39,219 bases of DNA from a virus. Location of the stretch: IMG/VR virus record IMGVR_UViG_3300035670_013255, positions 1 to 39,219 of that record; one strand, written 5' to 3'. This document shows positions 1 through 7,189 of the stretch, one piece after another. A program made the position numbers and the translations under genes. How positions within the stretch are numbered: position 1 is the stretch's first letter; each line of letters starts with the position of its first letter. The notes below the pieces were generated by a model, which did no database searches, was not told the DNA's origin, and saw only the letters and a program-made list of their open reading frames with translations.

Positions 1-345
1 ATGTACCAAATTAGAAAATGTCAAGAAATTGTGACTTATCATTGTTCACCAGTTTCTACAGTCGATCCTGAAAAGTTTAGAAACTTATCAATTGCCTACA
101 CCGGTAACTCAGAAAAGGAATTCTTAGAATATCTAAATAATTTATATCTAGATGATATCTATGACGAATTAGACGAGGATACTCAGATTGAATTGTCTTC
201 TTTTTACGAACCAGAAGAATGGGAAGAATATTTTAACTCAACTAACAAAGGAGAAAACTCTTGGTGTGAAATCGGTGAAGTGAATGAAGAATATAAAAAA
301 ACAGGTGGATTTGACGCAAGACACTCTACATTAGGTGATTACTAA
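1..345 (+). CDS. Hypothetical acidic protein, possibly 5'-truncated
   Basis: 114 codons from an ATG that is the first base of the window, so the true start could lie upstream and the gene may be partial. The product is strongly acidic in its second half (runs of D and E around residues 48-75), with no signal peptide, membrane segment or motif that I recognise. It is followed after about 40 bases by a separate gene with its own late-type promoter. I cannot assign a function. Confidence 0.6.
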   Translation: MYQIRKCQEIVTYHCSPVSTVDPEKFRNLSIAYTGNSEKEFLEYLNNLYLDDIYDELDEDTQIELSSFYEPEEWEEYFNSTNKGENSWCEIGEVNEEYKKTGGFDARHSTLGDY

Positions 346-372
346 ATAATGGAAAAATCACTCATGTAGACA

Positions 373-382
373 TCAATATATA
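373..382 (+). promoter_or_regulatory. Late-type promoter motif (TCAATATATA), 4 bases before ATG
   Basis: TCAATATATA followed by ATTT and the ATG at 387. It belongs to the TTAATATATA family found repeatedly in this window at 4-5 bases from start codons; the spacing implies transcription beginning at or next to the ATG. Confidence 0.6.
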
Positions 383-386
383 ATTT

Positions 387-704
387 ATGTTTGATATTCA
401 TAAATATGATAAACATAAATTTAATAAGAATAAAGCTATTAATGATAAAATAAAAGCACTTTATTTACTATTTGATAAATATGTAGCTGATTCAAAACTC
501 AATTATTTCCAATCACAAAAATTAATCAATATTTGGATTCTAAAATTTATCTCATATGAAGAATATGAAATGGCTGAGGCTTTTAAACAAAGAAAGATTC
601 GGATGTGGAGAGATTGGCGTAAAATTCACAGATTAACATCTGTTAGATTATTTTGGCGTGTTTGGAGGATTCGACTTAAAAAACTATTATATAATAATAT
701 ATAG
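387..704 (+). CDS. Hypothetical basic protein
   Basis: 105 residues, rich in lysine and arginine, with a strongly basic Trp/Arg-rich C-terminus (residues about 75-100, containing WRDWRK and RVWRIRLKK). Residues about 58-68 (YEMAEAFKQRK) vaguely resemble a UVR-type helical motif but not enough to name it. The start is supported by a late-type motif four bases upstream. The gene ends within the promoter region of the next gene. The basic tail could bind nucleic acid or a membrane surface; this is inference only. Confidence 0.65.
   Translation: MFDIHKYDKHKFNKNKAINDKIKALYLLFDKYVADSKLNYFQSQKLINIWILKFISYEEYEMAEAFKQRKIRMWRDWRKIHRLTSVRLFWRVWRIRLKKLLYNNI
694..703 (+). promoter_or_regulatory. Late-type promoter motif (ATAATATATA), 5 bases before ATG
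   Basis: The motif overlaps the stop region of the upstream gene and is followed by GTCAA and the ATG at 709. It supports 709 rather than the upstream in-frame start at 658 as the real start of the oxidase gene. Confidence 0.6.
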
Positions 705-708
705 TCAA

Positions 709-1869
709 ATGAAATGGATTAAACTTTTTGAAAGTTTCAAGGAAATTGAAAGTATTGTTTTAATTGGTGGTGGTATATCATCACTTTATGCAGCTTACTT
801 AATTAAAAAAAGATTTCCAAAGATTAAATATACCATTATCGAAAAGTCCGACAAATGTGGTGGGCGTGTTATTCAAGACGAACTAGACGGAGTGGATGTT
901 CCAACCGGTGCTCAATTTACAAGAATTGATAAAGATATATTATTAAATAAACTCTTAAAAGAACTTGAAATCGATTTAGATGTTTATAATTTAGATATTG
1001 ATTTCACATTCAGAAAGTCCGATGTTGATAGTATGATTTCAAAACTTAAAAAGAGTATGTCAAAATTCGATAGAAGTAAAATTACATTTTCCGAATTCGC
1101 AACTGATGTATTGGGTAAAAAAGAATATGAAAAATTTGTTGATATGATGGGTTATAGTGACTATGAAAATTCAGACTTTGAGGACACTATGACTAATTAT
1201 GGATTGGATGATAATTTACCTGGATATAAAGCAGCAGATGTTCCGTGGAATAAGGTTATTAAAAAGTTAATTTCAGAAGTAGGTCAAAAAAATATTGTTT
1301 TGAATACTGAAATCAAATCGATAAAAAATCAAAAGTCTAATTTTATTATTAACAATAAATGGAAGTGTGATGGTGTTATTATTGGAGTTACTATTAACTC
1401 ATTAAGAAAACTTATGGATGATTCTATTTACAATCAAATAGAGTCTCAGAGCTTCTTAAAAGTATTTGCTAAAACTACAGGAATGGAAGAAGTTGACAAA
1501 TATACAGTAGTAAACTCACCACTCAAAAAGGTTTTACCGGTAAAGAAAGATGTTTTTACAATCGCTTTTGCAGATAATAAAGATGCTACATATCTTAAAT
1601 CTAAAGATAAATCTTATTTTGAAAAGAGTTTATCAGAGCAATTTGATTCAGAAGTAAAGATTAAAAAAATGAAAAAATTCTTTTGGGAAGAAGGAACTCA
1701 TTATTTCAAACCACTACAAAAGAAATGGAAATCGAGAAAAGAGTTTTTAAAAGACGCACAACATCCACAAGACAACATTTGGGTAATTGGCGAAGTCGTT
1801 GCTGAAAAACAAGGTTGGGTGGAAGGAGCTTTAAATTCTGTAGAAAATATTTCTTTATTTAAGAAATAA
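709..1869 (+). CDS. FAD-dependent amine oxidase-like protein with capsid-targeting-like N-terminus
   Basis: 386 residues. Residues 16-53 form an FAD-binding Rossmann unit: the dinucleotide motif IGGGISSLYAA (19-29), an acidic residue ending strand two (E45) and GGR (51-53). The C-terminal GWVEGAL near residue 370 is the second FAD contact typical of the monoamine oxidase / protoporphyrinogen oxidase superfamily. The product is shorter than a typical 450-500 residue MAO. The first 15 residues, with MKWIKLFESF, precede the FAD fold and match the shared N-terminal peptide of this phage, suggesting virion packaging and cleavage after LFE. An upstream in-frame start at 658 would overlap the previous gene and lack the promoter. 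The substrate is unknown. Family call is firm; packaging is inferred. Confidence 0.85.
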   Translation: MKWIKLFESFKEIESIVLIGGGISSLYAAYLIKKRFPKIKYTIIEKSDKCGGRVIQDELDGVDVPTGAQFTRIDKDILLNKLLKELEIDLDVYNLDIDFTFRKSDVDSMISKLKKSMSKFDRSKITFSEFATDVLGKKEYEKFVDMMGYSDYENSDFEDTMTNYGLDDNLPGYKAADVPWNKVIKKLISEVGQKNIVLNTEIKSIKNQKSNFIINNKWKCDGVIIGVTINSLRKLMDDSIYNQIESQSFLKVFAKTTGMEEVDKYTVVNSPLKKVLPVKKDVFTIAFADNKDATYLKSKDKSYFEKSLSEQFDSEVKIKKMKKFFWEEGTHYFKPLQKKWKSRKEFLKDAQHPQDNIWVIGEVVAEKQGWVEGALNSVENISLFKK

Positions 1870-1873
1870 TTAT

Positions 1874-1881
1874 TATCTTTG
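1874..1881 (+). promoter_or_regulatory. Bacteroidota-type -7 promoter element TATCTTTG
   Basis: TATCTTTG fits TAnnTTTG and lies 19 bases before the ATG at 1901. No clear -33 TTTG is visible at the expected distance, so the call is moderate. Confidence 0.45.
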
Positions 1882-1900
1882 TTACTTAAAACATAAAATT

Positions 1901-2017
1901 ATGAATAGAAACGACTTTCAGGGTAAGAGAAAAGACCAATTGGAATTTTCTTATAAAATTACAGGAATTTCAATAGTATTATTAGGTTTAACTATTTTAG
2001 CAATTATTGTAGCATGA
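1901..2017 (+). CDS. Small single-pass membrane protein
   Basis: A 38-codon gene. The first 16 residues are polar and charged (MNRNDFQGKRKDQLEF), followed by one hydrophobic helix (about residues 19-38, ISIVLLGLTILAIIVA) that runs to the C-terminus. Its stop overlaps the next start in an ATGA arrangement (2014-2017), and a TAnnTTTG element lies upstream, both supporting a real gene. Function unknown. Confidence 0.65.
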   Translation: MNRNDFQGKRKDQLEFSYKITGISIVLLGLTILAIIVA

Positions 2018-2586
2018 TAGATAATTTTGAACAAATTTCAGAACTATTGAAATTTGATACTAATGATGATTTCTACCATCTTCAGATTCTTAAGCGAAAA
2101 AAAGAGAATCCCGAAATTGGTTCAAATTCACAAGTAATTAAAACTTATTATGTTTACTCGGTTGATTACCTACATAGTATAAAACCAGAGATTATTAACC
2201 TCTGTGAATTTCATAATGCCAGAGCTTGTATAAATCTAAATGCAAGGTCTTTAGAAAGAGCTGCCTTTCACACTCTTAAAAAAATCACTGATATAATTAT
2301 GAATAAAGATTACAAATCTGTTCATAAAGCATATGACTCTGTTTGTGGAACTTTTTGTACCGACAGAGACAAATCTTGGATAATTGATATTGATGTAAAG
2401 GATTTAAATGAAGTAAGTAGAATTTCTGATATTATTTGTTTGGTTGAACCTGTTGGTAATAAAACCATTTCCGTAGTTGAAACTAAAAATGGATACCACT
2501 TGATTTCTAAACCTTTCAATCTTTCTAAGGTCGATATACATCACGATATACATAAAAACAATCCAACAATTCTTTATATAAAATAA
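2014..2586 (+). CDS. Conserved phage protein, possibly AEP/primase-like
   Basis: 190 residues, translationally coupled to the small membrane protein by ATGA. Visible features are an RxCINLNARSLERAAF segment (about 71-86), a strand with DID (about 125-127) and a GYHLISKPF segment (about 159-167). This order (Arg/Ser-rich helix, DxD strand, G-x-H strand) resembles the core of archaeo-eukaryotic primase-like folds, but no zinc site is present and the protein is short. I treat the primase-like label as a hypothesis. The following gene starts five bases after the stop, so the two are probably co-transcribed. Confidence 0.6.
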   Translation: MIDNFEQISELLKFDTNDDFYHLQILKRKKENPEIGSNSQVIKTYYVYSVDYLHSIKPEIINLCEFHNARACINLNARSLERAAFHTLKKITDIIMNKDYKSVHKAYDSVCGTFCTDRDKSWIIDIDVKDLNEVSRISDIICLVEPVGNKTISVVETKNGYHLISKPFNLSKVDIHHDIHKNNPTILYIK

Positions 2587-2590
2587 CAAT

Positions 2591-2818
2591 ATGGAACAAT
2601 TTACAAACATGATGAATCAATTCATCGAGATGCAACAAAAAACTCAAAACTTTTGGCAAGATGCTTTTAAAACCTCTGGAAAATTAACTGAAGATTACAC
2701 CACCATTATGGATAACTCGATTAAATTCCACCAAGCAGCCATTGAATATCACACTTCTATTGTTAAAATGATGGAGGCTATAAAAGATACTCAGGAAGTT
2801 CTTCTTAGAAAGAAATAG
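2591..2818 (+). CDS. Small helical protein (phasin-like composition)
   Basis: 75 residues, predicted almost entirely alpha-helical, Met/Gln-rich at the N-terminus (MEQFTNMMNQFIEMQQK) and without membrane segments. The heptad-like pattern suggests a coiled-coil or helical bundle reminiscent of phasin-like proteins, but I do not claim that family. It starts five bases after the preceding stop and ends in a hairpin shared with the convergent LamG gene. Confidence 0.65.
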   Translation: MEQFTNMMNQFIEMQQKTQNFWQDAFKTSGKLTEDYTTIMDNSIKFHQAAIEYHTSIVKMMEAIKDTQEVLLRKK

Positions 2819-2835
2819 ATAATTGAAATCTATTT
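2813..2835. terminator. Bidirectional hairpin between convergent genes
   Basis: AAATAGAT (2813-2820) pairs with ATCTATTT (2828-2835) across a 7-base loop. The stop codons of both convergent genes lie within or next to the arms. The stem is AT-rich and weaker than the other terminators here. Confidence 0.5.
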
Positions 2836-3540
2836 TCCAAATCGAGATTTATGAACTTTATAGTTATGTAATATTTCCGAGTCTGTTAGAGCCTTTGAAT
2901 ATATCATCACATTATAAATGTTACCACCAAAGTAACCTTCAAAACTAGGTGTATTATTACCACCAATTCTAACAGAATTTGTAGATATATTAAAACTTGT
3001 TAGTATTAAAGATGATGATTGAACCAATGAGCCATCAACATATATCTTTAGTAACCCATTTATAACATCAATAATAGCAACAGCATTTATTAGTTGATTT
3101 GTATATGATAGTGGTGAGATTATAGACTCATTTGAAAATCCTGTATTACCTATACCAACATTGAGCTCACCAGTCGTTAAAAAAGCAAAAACATATTGCT
3201 CATAATATTGGAGATAATTATTTTGCTTAAATATAAATGGTGCATAAGCTCCATTGTATGTTCCATTATATTCTATCCAAGCACATAAAGTAATTGATTG
3301 TGTAGGATTTAGTGATGGATCGTTTGGTATATCTATAAAATCATCAACTCCATCAAAATAGATATTTCCAAAATTAGAAGTACTAAATGTGGGAGAATTA
3401 TTAAATAATCCGTTATTTTTTTCACTCGTTAGATCATTCCAATTGGAATCATAACCTGAATAAGATTTTTTGTTTGCTCCATCTAGATATAGTACTAAAT
3501 CATCTGTTATTATTCTACCACCACCTTGTAATGTACTCAT
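2830..3540 (-). CDS. LamG/concanavalin-like tail or surface protein
   Basis: 236 residues. The N-terminus (DDLVLYLDGANKKSY, then NWNDL) and the following FDGVDDFIDIP, ITLCAWIEY, LKIYVDGSLV and NVMIYSKALTDSEILHNY segments are the successive landmarks of a LamG-type jelly-roll. Such proteins are common in the tails of Bacteroidota phages, where a role in binding surface glycans is plausible. It is a paralogue of the next gene on the same strand. Its ATG overlaps the stop of a 24-codon upstream gene (TAATG), so translation is probably coupled to it. Confidence 0.85.
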   Translation of the reverse strand: MSTLQGGGRIITDDLVLYLDGANKKSYSGYDSNWNDLTSEKNNGLFNNSPTFSTSNFGNIYFDGVDDFIDIPNDPSLNPTQSITLCAWIEYNGTYNGAYAPFIFKQNNYLQYYEQYVFAFLTTGELNVGIGNTGFSNESIISPLSYTNQLINAVAIIDVINGLLKIYVDGSLVQSSSLILTSFNISTNSVRIGGNNTPSFEGYFGGNIYNVMIYSKALTDSEILHNYKVHKSRFGK

Positions 3541-3614
3541 TATATAAATCTCTTTTTTAATACATCATCTAAATAAAATACATCTAATTTATCGATTACA
3601 AGTGTTTCAACCAT
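3540..3614 (-). CDS. 24-residue leader peptide gene upstream of LamG gene
   Basis: Reads MVETLVIDKLDVFYLDDVLK then KRFI and stop. Its ATG is four bases from a TATATA late-type motif, exactly the spacing seen at larger genes, and its stop TAA shares a base with the ATG of the LamG gene. Promoter, start and coupling together make it more than a chance frame. Function unknown; it may act only to deliver ribosomes to the downstream start. Confidence 0.5.
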   Translation of the reverse strand: MVETLVIDKLDVFYLDDVLKKRFI

Positions 3615-3618
3615 AAAC

Positions 3619-3628
3619 TATATATAAT
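3619..3628 (-). promoter_or_regulatory. Late-type promoter motif, 4 bases before ATG
   Basis: On the minus strand ATTATATATA is followed by GTTT and the ATG at 3614. It is the only clear promoter candidate for the 24-residue ORF plus the LamG gene at 3540. Confidence 0.5.
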
Positions 3629-3648
3629 TTTTGACAAATGTTATAGGA

Positions 3649-4359
3649 CTATAATCCAAATCTTGACTTTGTGGCATTATAGTTCTGAAGAACTTCTGAG
3701 GCTGATAGGGATTTTCCTCTATAAATACGGAAAATTGGAATTCTACCAATAAATGCAACATCACCCTCCGTTCTGTTTCCCAATTTTGCAGTAGTGGATC
3801 CTAAATTCGACCAATTAAAAGTGGTTCGGGTTACGGATGTATATTCAACTCCATTAATTGATAATCTAATATTAGTTCCATTTTTGACCGCAACAAGTTG
3901 ATACCAAGTATTAAAAGATATAGTAGGTGATGAAACAGAGACTACTGGTTCCATAACACCAGTTGCTCCATCTCCACCTATAACAAAGTTTCCACCGGGT
4001 CTTGAAATATACATAGTGGTTGAGTTTACATTTCCACTAACATCAATTCCAAATATATTTGACCTAAAGAGATTAGACCCAAAGGAAGTTTGATATAACC
4101 AAACTTCAATACTCCAATCACTAAAATTATTAAGACTGAGTAAAACATTCTGATTTATTTGAGCATATCCACCATTAAATAATAAACTACCTGAATTACT
4201 AGCAGTATATGATATCGAACCAACTATTGAAAAGTTATTCCTATTTGCGGTGAGGTCTGACCAATTTGTTCCAGTTTCTGGATAAGATTTTATATTTGCG
4301 GAATCTAAACAAACATATAATCCATCAGTAACTATTTTAGGTGAATAGTGAAAAGCCAT
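3649..4359 (-). CDS. LamG/concanavalin-like tail or surface protein
   Basis: 236 residues, the same length as its downstream paralogue. Starts MAFHYSPKIVTDGLYVCLDS, with ANIKSYPETGTNW matching the ANKKSY/NWNDL landmark of the other copy. WSIEVWLYQ, WYQLVAVKNGTNIRLSINGV and IFRIYRGKSLSASEVLQNYN are jelly-roll strands. Expected to be virion-exposed and possibly receptor binding; that role is inferred from family and location. The start is fixed by a perfect TTAATATATA motif four bases upstream. Confidence 0.85.
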   Translation of the reverse strand: MAFHYSPKIVTDGLYVCLDSANIKSYPETGTNWSDLTANRNNFSIVGSISYTASNSGSLLFNGGYAQINQNVLLSLNNFSDWSIEVWLYQTSFGSNLFRSNIFGIDVSGNVNSTTMYISRPGGNFVIGGDGATGVMEPVVSVSSPTISFNTWYQLVAVKNGTNIRLSINGVEYTSVTRTTFNWSNLGSTTAKLGNRTEGDVAFIGRIPIFRIYRGKSLSASEVLQNYNATKSRFGL

Positions 4360-4363
4360 AAAG

Positions 4364-4373
4364 TATATATTAA
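4364..4373 (-). promoter_or_regulatory. Late-type promoter motif TTAATATATA, 4 bases before ATG
   Basis: Minus-strand TTAATATATA, then CTTT, then the ATG at 4359 of a tail-type gene. A good reference example of the class, since the product is structural and the spacing is typical. Confidence 0.65.
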
Positions 4374-4417
4374 TCTAAACCTAGGTCTTTTAATTTCTTT
4401 TGCAATTTTTTTTCATG

Positions 4418-4903
4418 TTATTCATCTTTAAAGGTGAATAGCTCTTTCATAAATTCAATGAAATAGTTTTGATTTTCTATATTATAAGTTTCTATACCTC
4501 TGAATTGAATTTTCTTTGCCTTTTTTCGATGAATTGAATAACTATTCATAATAAATCGATATTCAACATAATTATTGGTATCTGGTTTGGTAGCAGGATA
4601 TAGCAAATCTTTTGTATTATCTTCATAGAATATGGTTATGATGGACTGGTCTGGGTTAATATTTTTGGGATAGTAAGTATAAAGATGAAGACCAACCTTA
4701 TTTGTGTCTAAACTATCAGATACAACACCAACAACAATAAAATCACCATCTTCTAATGGTGACTTGAAATCCATTATTGAATTTTTATATCTTCGAGTTA
4801 ATTCAAAACTATTGACAGAGTCTTTAATATAAAATCTTGAAACAGTAGATTGTGAGAATACCACCTCACTGATTAATAAGATGATTGTGAGTATTTTAAT
4901 CAT
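4418..4903 (-). CDS. Secreted protein with flavobacterial signal peptide
   Basis: 161 residues. Residues 1-18 form a signal peptide (Lys, a hydrophobic core, then VVFSQ) with predicted cleavage next to Gln, typical of Bacteroidota. The mature part is polar and looks beta-rich, with no domain I recognise. Its start overlaps the end of the preceding gene by eight bases, placing it last in a minus-strand operon with a T9SS-tagged protein. It probably acts in the periplasm or outside the cell during infection; the precise job is unknown. Confidence 0.7.
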   Translation of the reverse strand: MIKILTIILLISEVVFSQSTVSRFYIKDSVNSFELTRRYKNSIMDFKSPLEDGDFIVVGVVSDSLDTNKVGLHLYTYYPKNINPDQSIITIFYEDNTKDLLYPATKPDTNNYVEYRFIMNSYSIHRKKAKKIQFRGIETYNIENQNYFIEFMKELFTFKDE

Positions 4904-5162
4904 TGATTAGTTTATTTAGATTTTTATTTCTTAGAAACTCTTGAAAAAGTGTTTTATGAACTGTGCAACTGATATTAGAAAAGTATTTATATTTTTTTAC
5001 TTCACCAATTTTTTTGAAATTGACATTGTGTTTTATAGTAAAGGTCTCATTTTTTTCATCAATCGATAGTATTTCAATAGATGGTGTAGTTTCTTTATTT
5101 GACCAACATAACCTACTCTCTAGGTAATCTTTGTAAATTTGAAAATTATTGTCTAATAACAT
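4896..5162 (-). CDS. Hypothetical protein
   Basis: 88 residues from the ATG at 5162 (MLLDNNFQIYKDYL); an ATG at 5186 in the same frame would add eight residues and increase overlap with the upstream gene. The sequence is charged, has no signal peptide or membrane segment, and contains two cysteines that do not form a clear metal motif. It lies between two genes for exported proteins with short overlaps on both sides, implying co-translation. No function can be given. Confidence 0.6.
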   Translation of the reverse strand: MLLDNNFQIYKDYLESRLCWSNKETTPSIEILSIDEKNETFTIKHNVNFKKIGEVKKYKYFSNISCTVHKTLFQEFLRNKNLNKLIND

Positions 5163-5709
5163 TAAATCTTTTTTCTTTAAGACCATCGTATAAAATTATA
5201 ACATATCTACCAGATTTCAATTCACTAACATCGATTGAATTAGAGGTCAAATTGAACTGATTTACAATCAATCCCAATTCATTAATAATAATTATGTTTT
5301 TGATTGGTCTTTCCGATTGAATAAAAAACTTATCATGAGAGGGAATTGGATATAATTTAGTTTCAATTTCAGTTACAACTTCTTCTTCATTAGTCACATT
5401 ACAGAAAGAAAATGTAAAAATTATGTTTGTTGAAAATTGTGTTTTACATTCTTCAACACAAGGACAAGATTGCTCTGGAGTTAAACAAACAGTGATAACA
5501 TCAGCAGTGTCTGGAAATAAATATTTCCAAGCTACTAAAGCAGAATCATAAGATAAAAGTATTTGACCACTGGAACCAGAAATTGTGTCTGTGTAGGTTC
5601 CACTGAGTGTATATTGACAAACTGGACTTGTAACAAAAATGTTACCTGACCTAAACTGCGCAAAAGTTAAATTTGCAAATAATAAAAGTAATAATGTTAA
5701 TGTTTTCAT
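5146..5709 (-). CDS. Secreted protein with C-terminal type IX secretion (Por) sorting domain
   Basis: 187 residues from the ATG at 5709, which forms an ATGA overlap with the upstream gene; an in-frame start at 5736 is less likely. Residues 1-18 are a signal peptide ending LTFAQ. Residues about 119-187 match the T9SS type A sorting domain: LYPIPSHDKFFI, IKNIIIINELGLIV, IDVSELKSGRYVIILYD and final KEKRFNVIR, corresponding to the family's YPNPaxd, i-i-D-xxGkxv, idlSxLxxGvYiv and k-ix pattern. The central part has several Cys (SCPCVEECKT, 81-90). In Bacteroidota this domain directs proteins through the outer membrane and is cut off by the sortase PorU. A phage gene with it implies use of the host T9SS. 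Confidence 0.8.
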   Translation of the reverse strand: MKTLTLLLLLFANLTFAQFRSGNIFVTSPVCQYTLSGTYTDTISGSSGQILLSYDSALVAWKYLFPDTADVITVCLTPEQSCPCVEECKTQFSTNIIFTFSFCNVTNEEEVVTEIETKLYPIPSHDKFFIQSERPIKNIIIINELGLIVNQFNLTSNSIDVSELKSGRYVIILYDGLKEKRFNVIRQ

Positions 5710-5972
5710 AATAAAAAAAAGTGATTGTCTTCCCATTCTGTTTTAAGTTTATTTTCTGTTTCAGTTGAAACACTAACAGAAACTGGAACTTTTGTTTTTT
5801 CGTGTTTAGAATATCTGAAGAAACAAGTATTATTTAAGTGATACTCAACTTTGATATACAAATCCTCCATAGCACAGTTGATAGAAGTTTTAGAATAGCC
5901 TTCAAGTTCAATCAATCTAAAACATCTTGGACACTTTATAAGTTTTGTCTTATATTTTTTTGTCTCATTCAT
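5706..5972 (-). CDS. Small protein with CxxC, possible zinc binding
   Basis: 88 residues starting MNETKKYKTKLIKCPRCFRL. CPRC (residues 14-17) is a knuckle-like pair; further cysteines lie near residues 33 and 51 but are not regularly spaced. A TAnnTTTG element four bases upstream sets the start at 5972; a non-ATG frame extension to 5999 is discarded. It is the first gene of an operon that continues into the T9SS-tagged and secreted proteins. Function unknown. Confidence 0.65.
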   Translation of the reverse strand: MNETKKYKTKLIKCPRCFRLIELEGYSKTSINCAMEDLYIKVEYHLNNTCFFRYSKHEKTKVPVSVSVSTETENKLKTEWEDNHFFLL

Positions 5973-5976
5973 AGAA

Positions 5977-6007
5977 CAAATATAAAAATTATTTTGCAAA
6001 GTGCAAA
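5977..6007 (-). promoter_or_regulatory. Bacteroidota-type promoter (TTTG-19-TATATTTG), leaderless
   Basis: On the minus strand TATATTTG (5977-5984) lies four bases from the ATG at 5972. A TTTG (6004-6007) is separated from it by 19 bases. This matches the -33/-7 pattern used by the Bacteroidota housekeeping sigma factor and predicts an mRNA that starts at about the ATG. Confidence 0.7.
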
Positions 6008-6642
6008 ATAGAAATTGTAATTAAAAGTAAACTTATTACTATGAAATTAAATTTAGCATGTAGTGAAGTTGCTGAGTCTATAGCTTCATACTCACACTTA
6101 TCAAAAGAAAAAGATTGTTCATAATGTTTATAGAATGAATTTTTATATCTGATTGAAAAAATGTAACCTATGAAACAAAGTAAAATGGCCGCAAATACTG
6201 GAACACCAACTATCATGTGTATAAATCCAAATTTGATAGAACTGATAATCCTATCTTTTACGGAAAATATTTGTGACCTAAAACTGAGCTCTTCCATTTT
6301 AGCCAAATAAGGTAAAATAGCAATCAGACAGAGATAAAATATTATAGTACCGATAAACGCAAAAGTGGATGTTCCTTCTGTTAGACCTGGATTTGCAATG
6401 AGATTTGTTCCAGAACCACCTAAAAGTTTAATCCAAGAAAATTTCAAAAATGATGGGAGTTCTACCATTGATAGTAGAGATAAAGTAGTTATTGTTCCTA
6501 AGAACAGAAGAAAGGCCCAGAAATAATCTTTCAGTTTACCGAAATAGATTTGTTTGAATAATTTTGGTTCATCCAAAAAAAATCTGATACCGTTCCAAAA
6601 TGTCAGACTAACTAGAATAAAAGTGATGATTGATAAAATCAT
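5989..6642 (-). CDS. Multipass membrane protein
   Basis: 217 residues with about five hydrophobic segments (near 1-20, 38-60, 92-112, 135-165 and 198-215). There is a signal-anchor-like start (MILSIITFILVSLTFWNGI) but no recognisable transporter or holin motif. ATGA overlap with the upstream YgjV-like gene shows co-translation. The final codons carry the promoter of the next operon. Inner-membrane location is inferred; activity unknown. Confidence 0.7.
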   Translation of the reverse strand: MILSIITFILVSLTFWNGIRFFLDEPKLFKQIYFGKLKDYFWAFLLFLGTITTLSLLSMVELPSFLKFSWIKLLGGSGTNLIANPGLTEGTSTFAFIGTIIFYLCLIAILPYLAKMEELSFRSQIFSVKDRIISSIKFGFIHMIVGVPVFAAILLCFIGYIFSIRYKNSFYKHYEQSFSFDKCEYEAIDSATSLHAKFNFIVISLLLITISILHFAK

Positions 6643-6848
6643 TTGTTTTGTTTTAACTTAATTAAGTTTATTATTATTACAATTGTGTTCATCAGGACTA
6701 CCGGATAAGCTTCGTGAAAATATCCATAGATTATAAACATTGAACAAGCAATAGAGTTTATGATTCTGAGTTTCCTAATATCTGTCATTAACATGGATAT
6801 AAGAACTATAATCATAGATAAATATCCCCAACTTTCTAAAAGTGTCAT
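6639..6848 (-). CDS. YgjV-family-like small inner-membrane protein
   Basis: 69 residues with three hydrophobic helices. The order ESWGYLSMIIVLISMLMTD, RKLRIINSIACSMFIIYG, and PVVLMNTIVIIINLIKL matches the Imp-YgjV pattern (helix, then RxLRxxN, then YG, then a final N-containing helix). The family has no well-established biochemical role. ATGA overlaps at both ends place it in the middle of a three-gene membrane operon. Confidence 0.65.
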   Translation of the reverse strand: MTLLESWGYLSMIIVLISMLMTDIRKLRIINSIACSMFIIYGYFHEAYPVVLMNTIVIIINLIKLKQNK

Positions 6849-7117
6849 ATAACTGGATAATTTATTTGATATGGTTCAATTAAATCTTTTGTATCTTGTT
6901 TTACAAGTGACTCGTAAATAGGAATTAAATCATCATTCATTTTACTTTCACAACAACTAAGAACGAAAAGATACTGGTCATTTGATAGATGAATGAATCC
7001 AGACCTATCGGGATTTAAGAATTTATTTTTTACATTCTTCATTTTATTAGAGTCTATTGTATCTAATACAAAAACTTCTAATGTCGCAATTTGGTTAGAG
7101 GTTAATTTTAATTTCAT
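6845..7117 (-). CDS. Hypothetical small cytosolic protein
   Basis: 90 residues, mixed helix and strand, no signal or membrane segment, with a vicinal cysteine pair (SCCES, near 54-58). It is the first gene of the minus-strand membrane operon and overlaps the next gene by ATGA. A TATATTTG element lies about 41 bases upstream. No family recognised. Confidence 0.6.
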   Translation of the reverse strand: MKLKLTSNQIATLEVFVLDTIDSNKMKNVKNKFLNPDRSGFIHLSNDQYLFVLSCCESKMNDDLIPIYESLVKQDTKDLIEPYQINYPVI

Positions 7118-7158
7118 AAAAGTGATATTGAAACTTTTCTGTTTTGTTTATATAAAAA

Positions 7159-7166
7159 CAAATATA
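7159..7166 (-). promoter_or_regulatory. Possible TAnnTTTG promoter, 41-base leader
   Basis: Minus-strand TATATTTG lies in the divergent region between 7117 and the clpP-like gene at 7190. Unlike the other cases it is far from the start codon, and no TTTG at 18-20 bases is clear, so confidence is low. Confidence 0.35.
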
Positions 7167-7189
7167 CAAATAAATTTAAATCAAAAATT

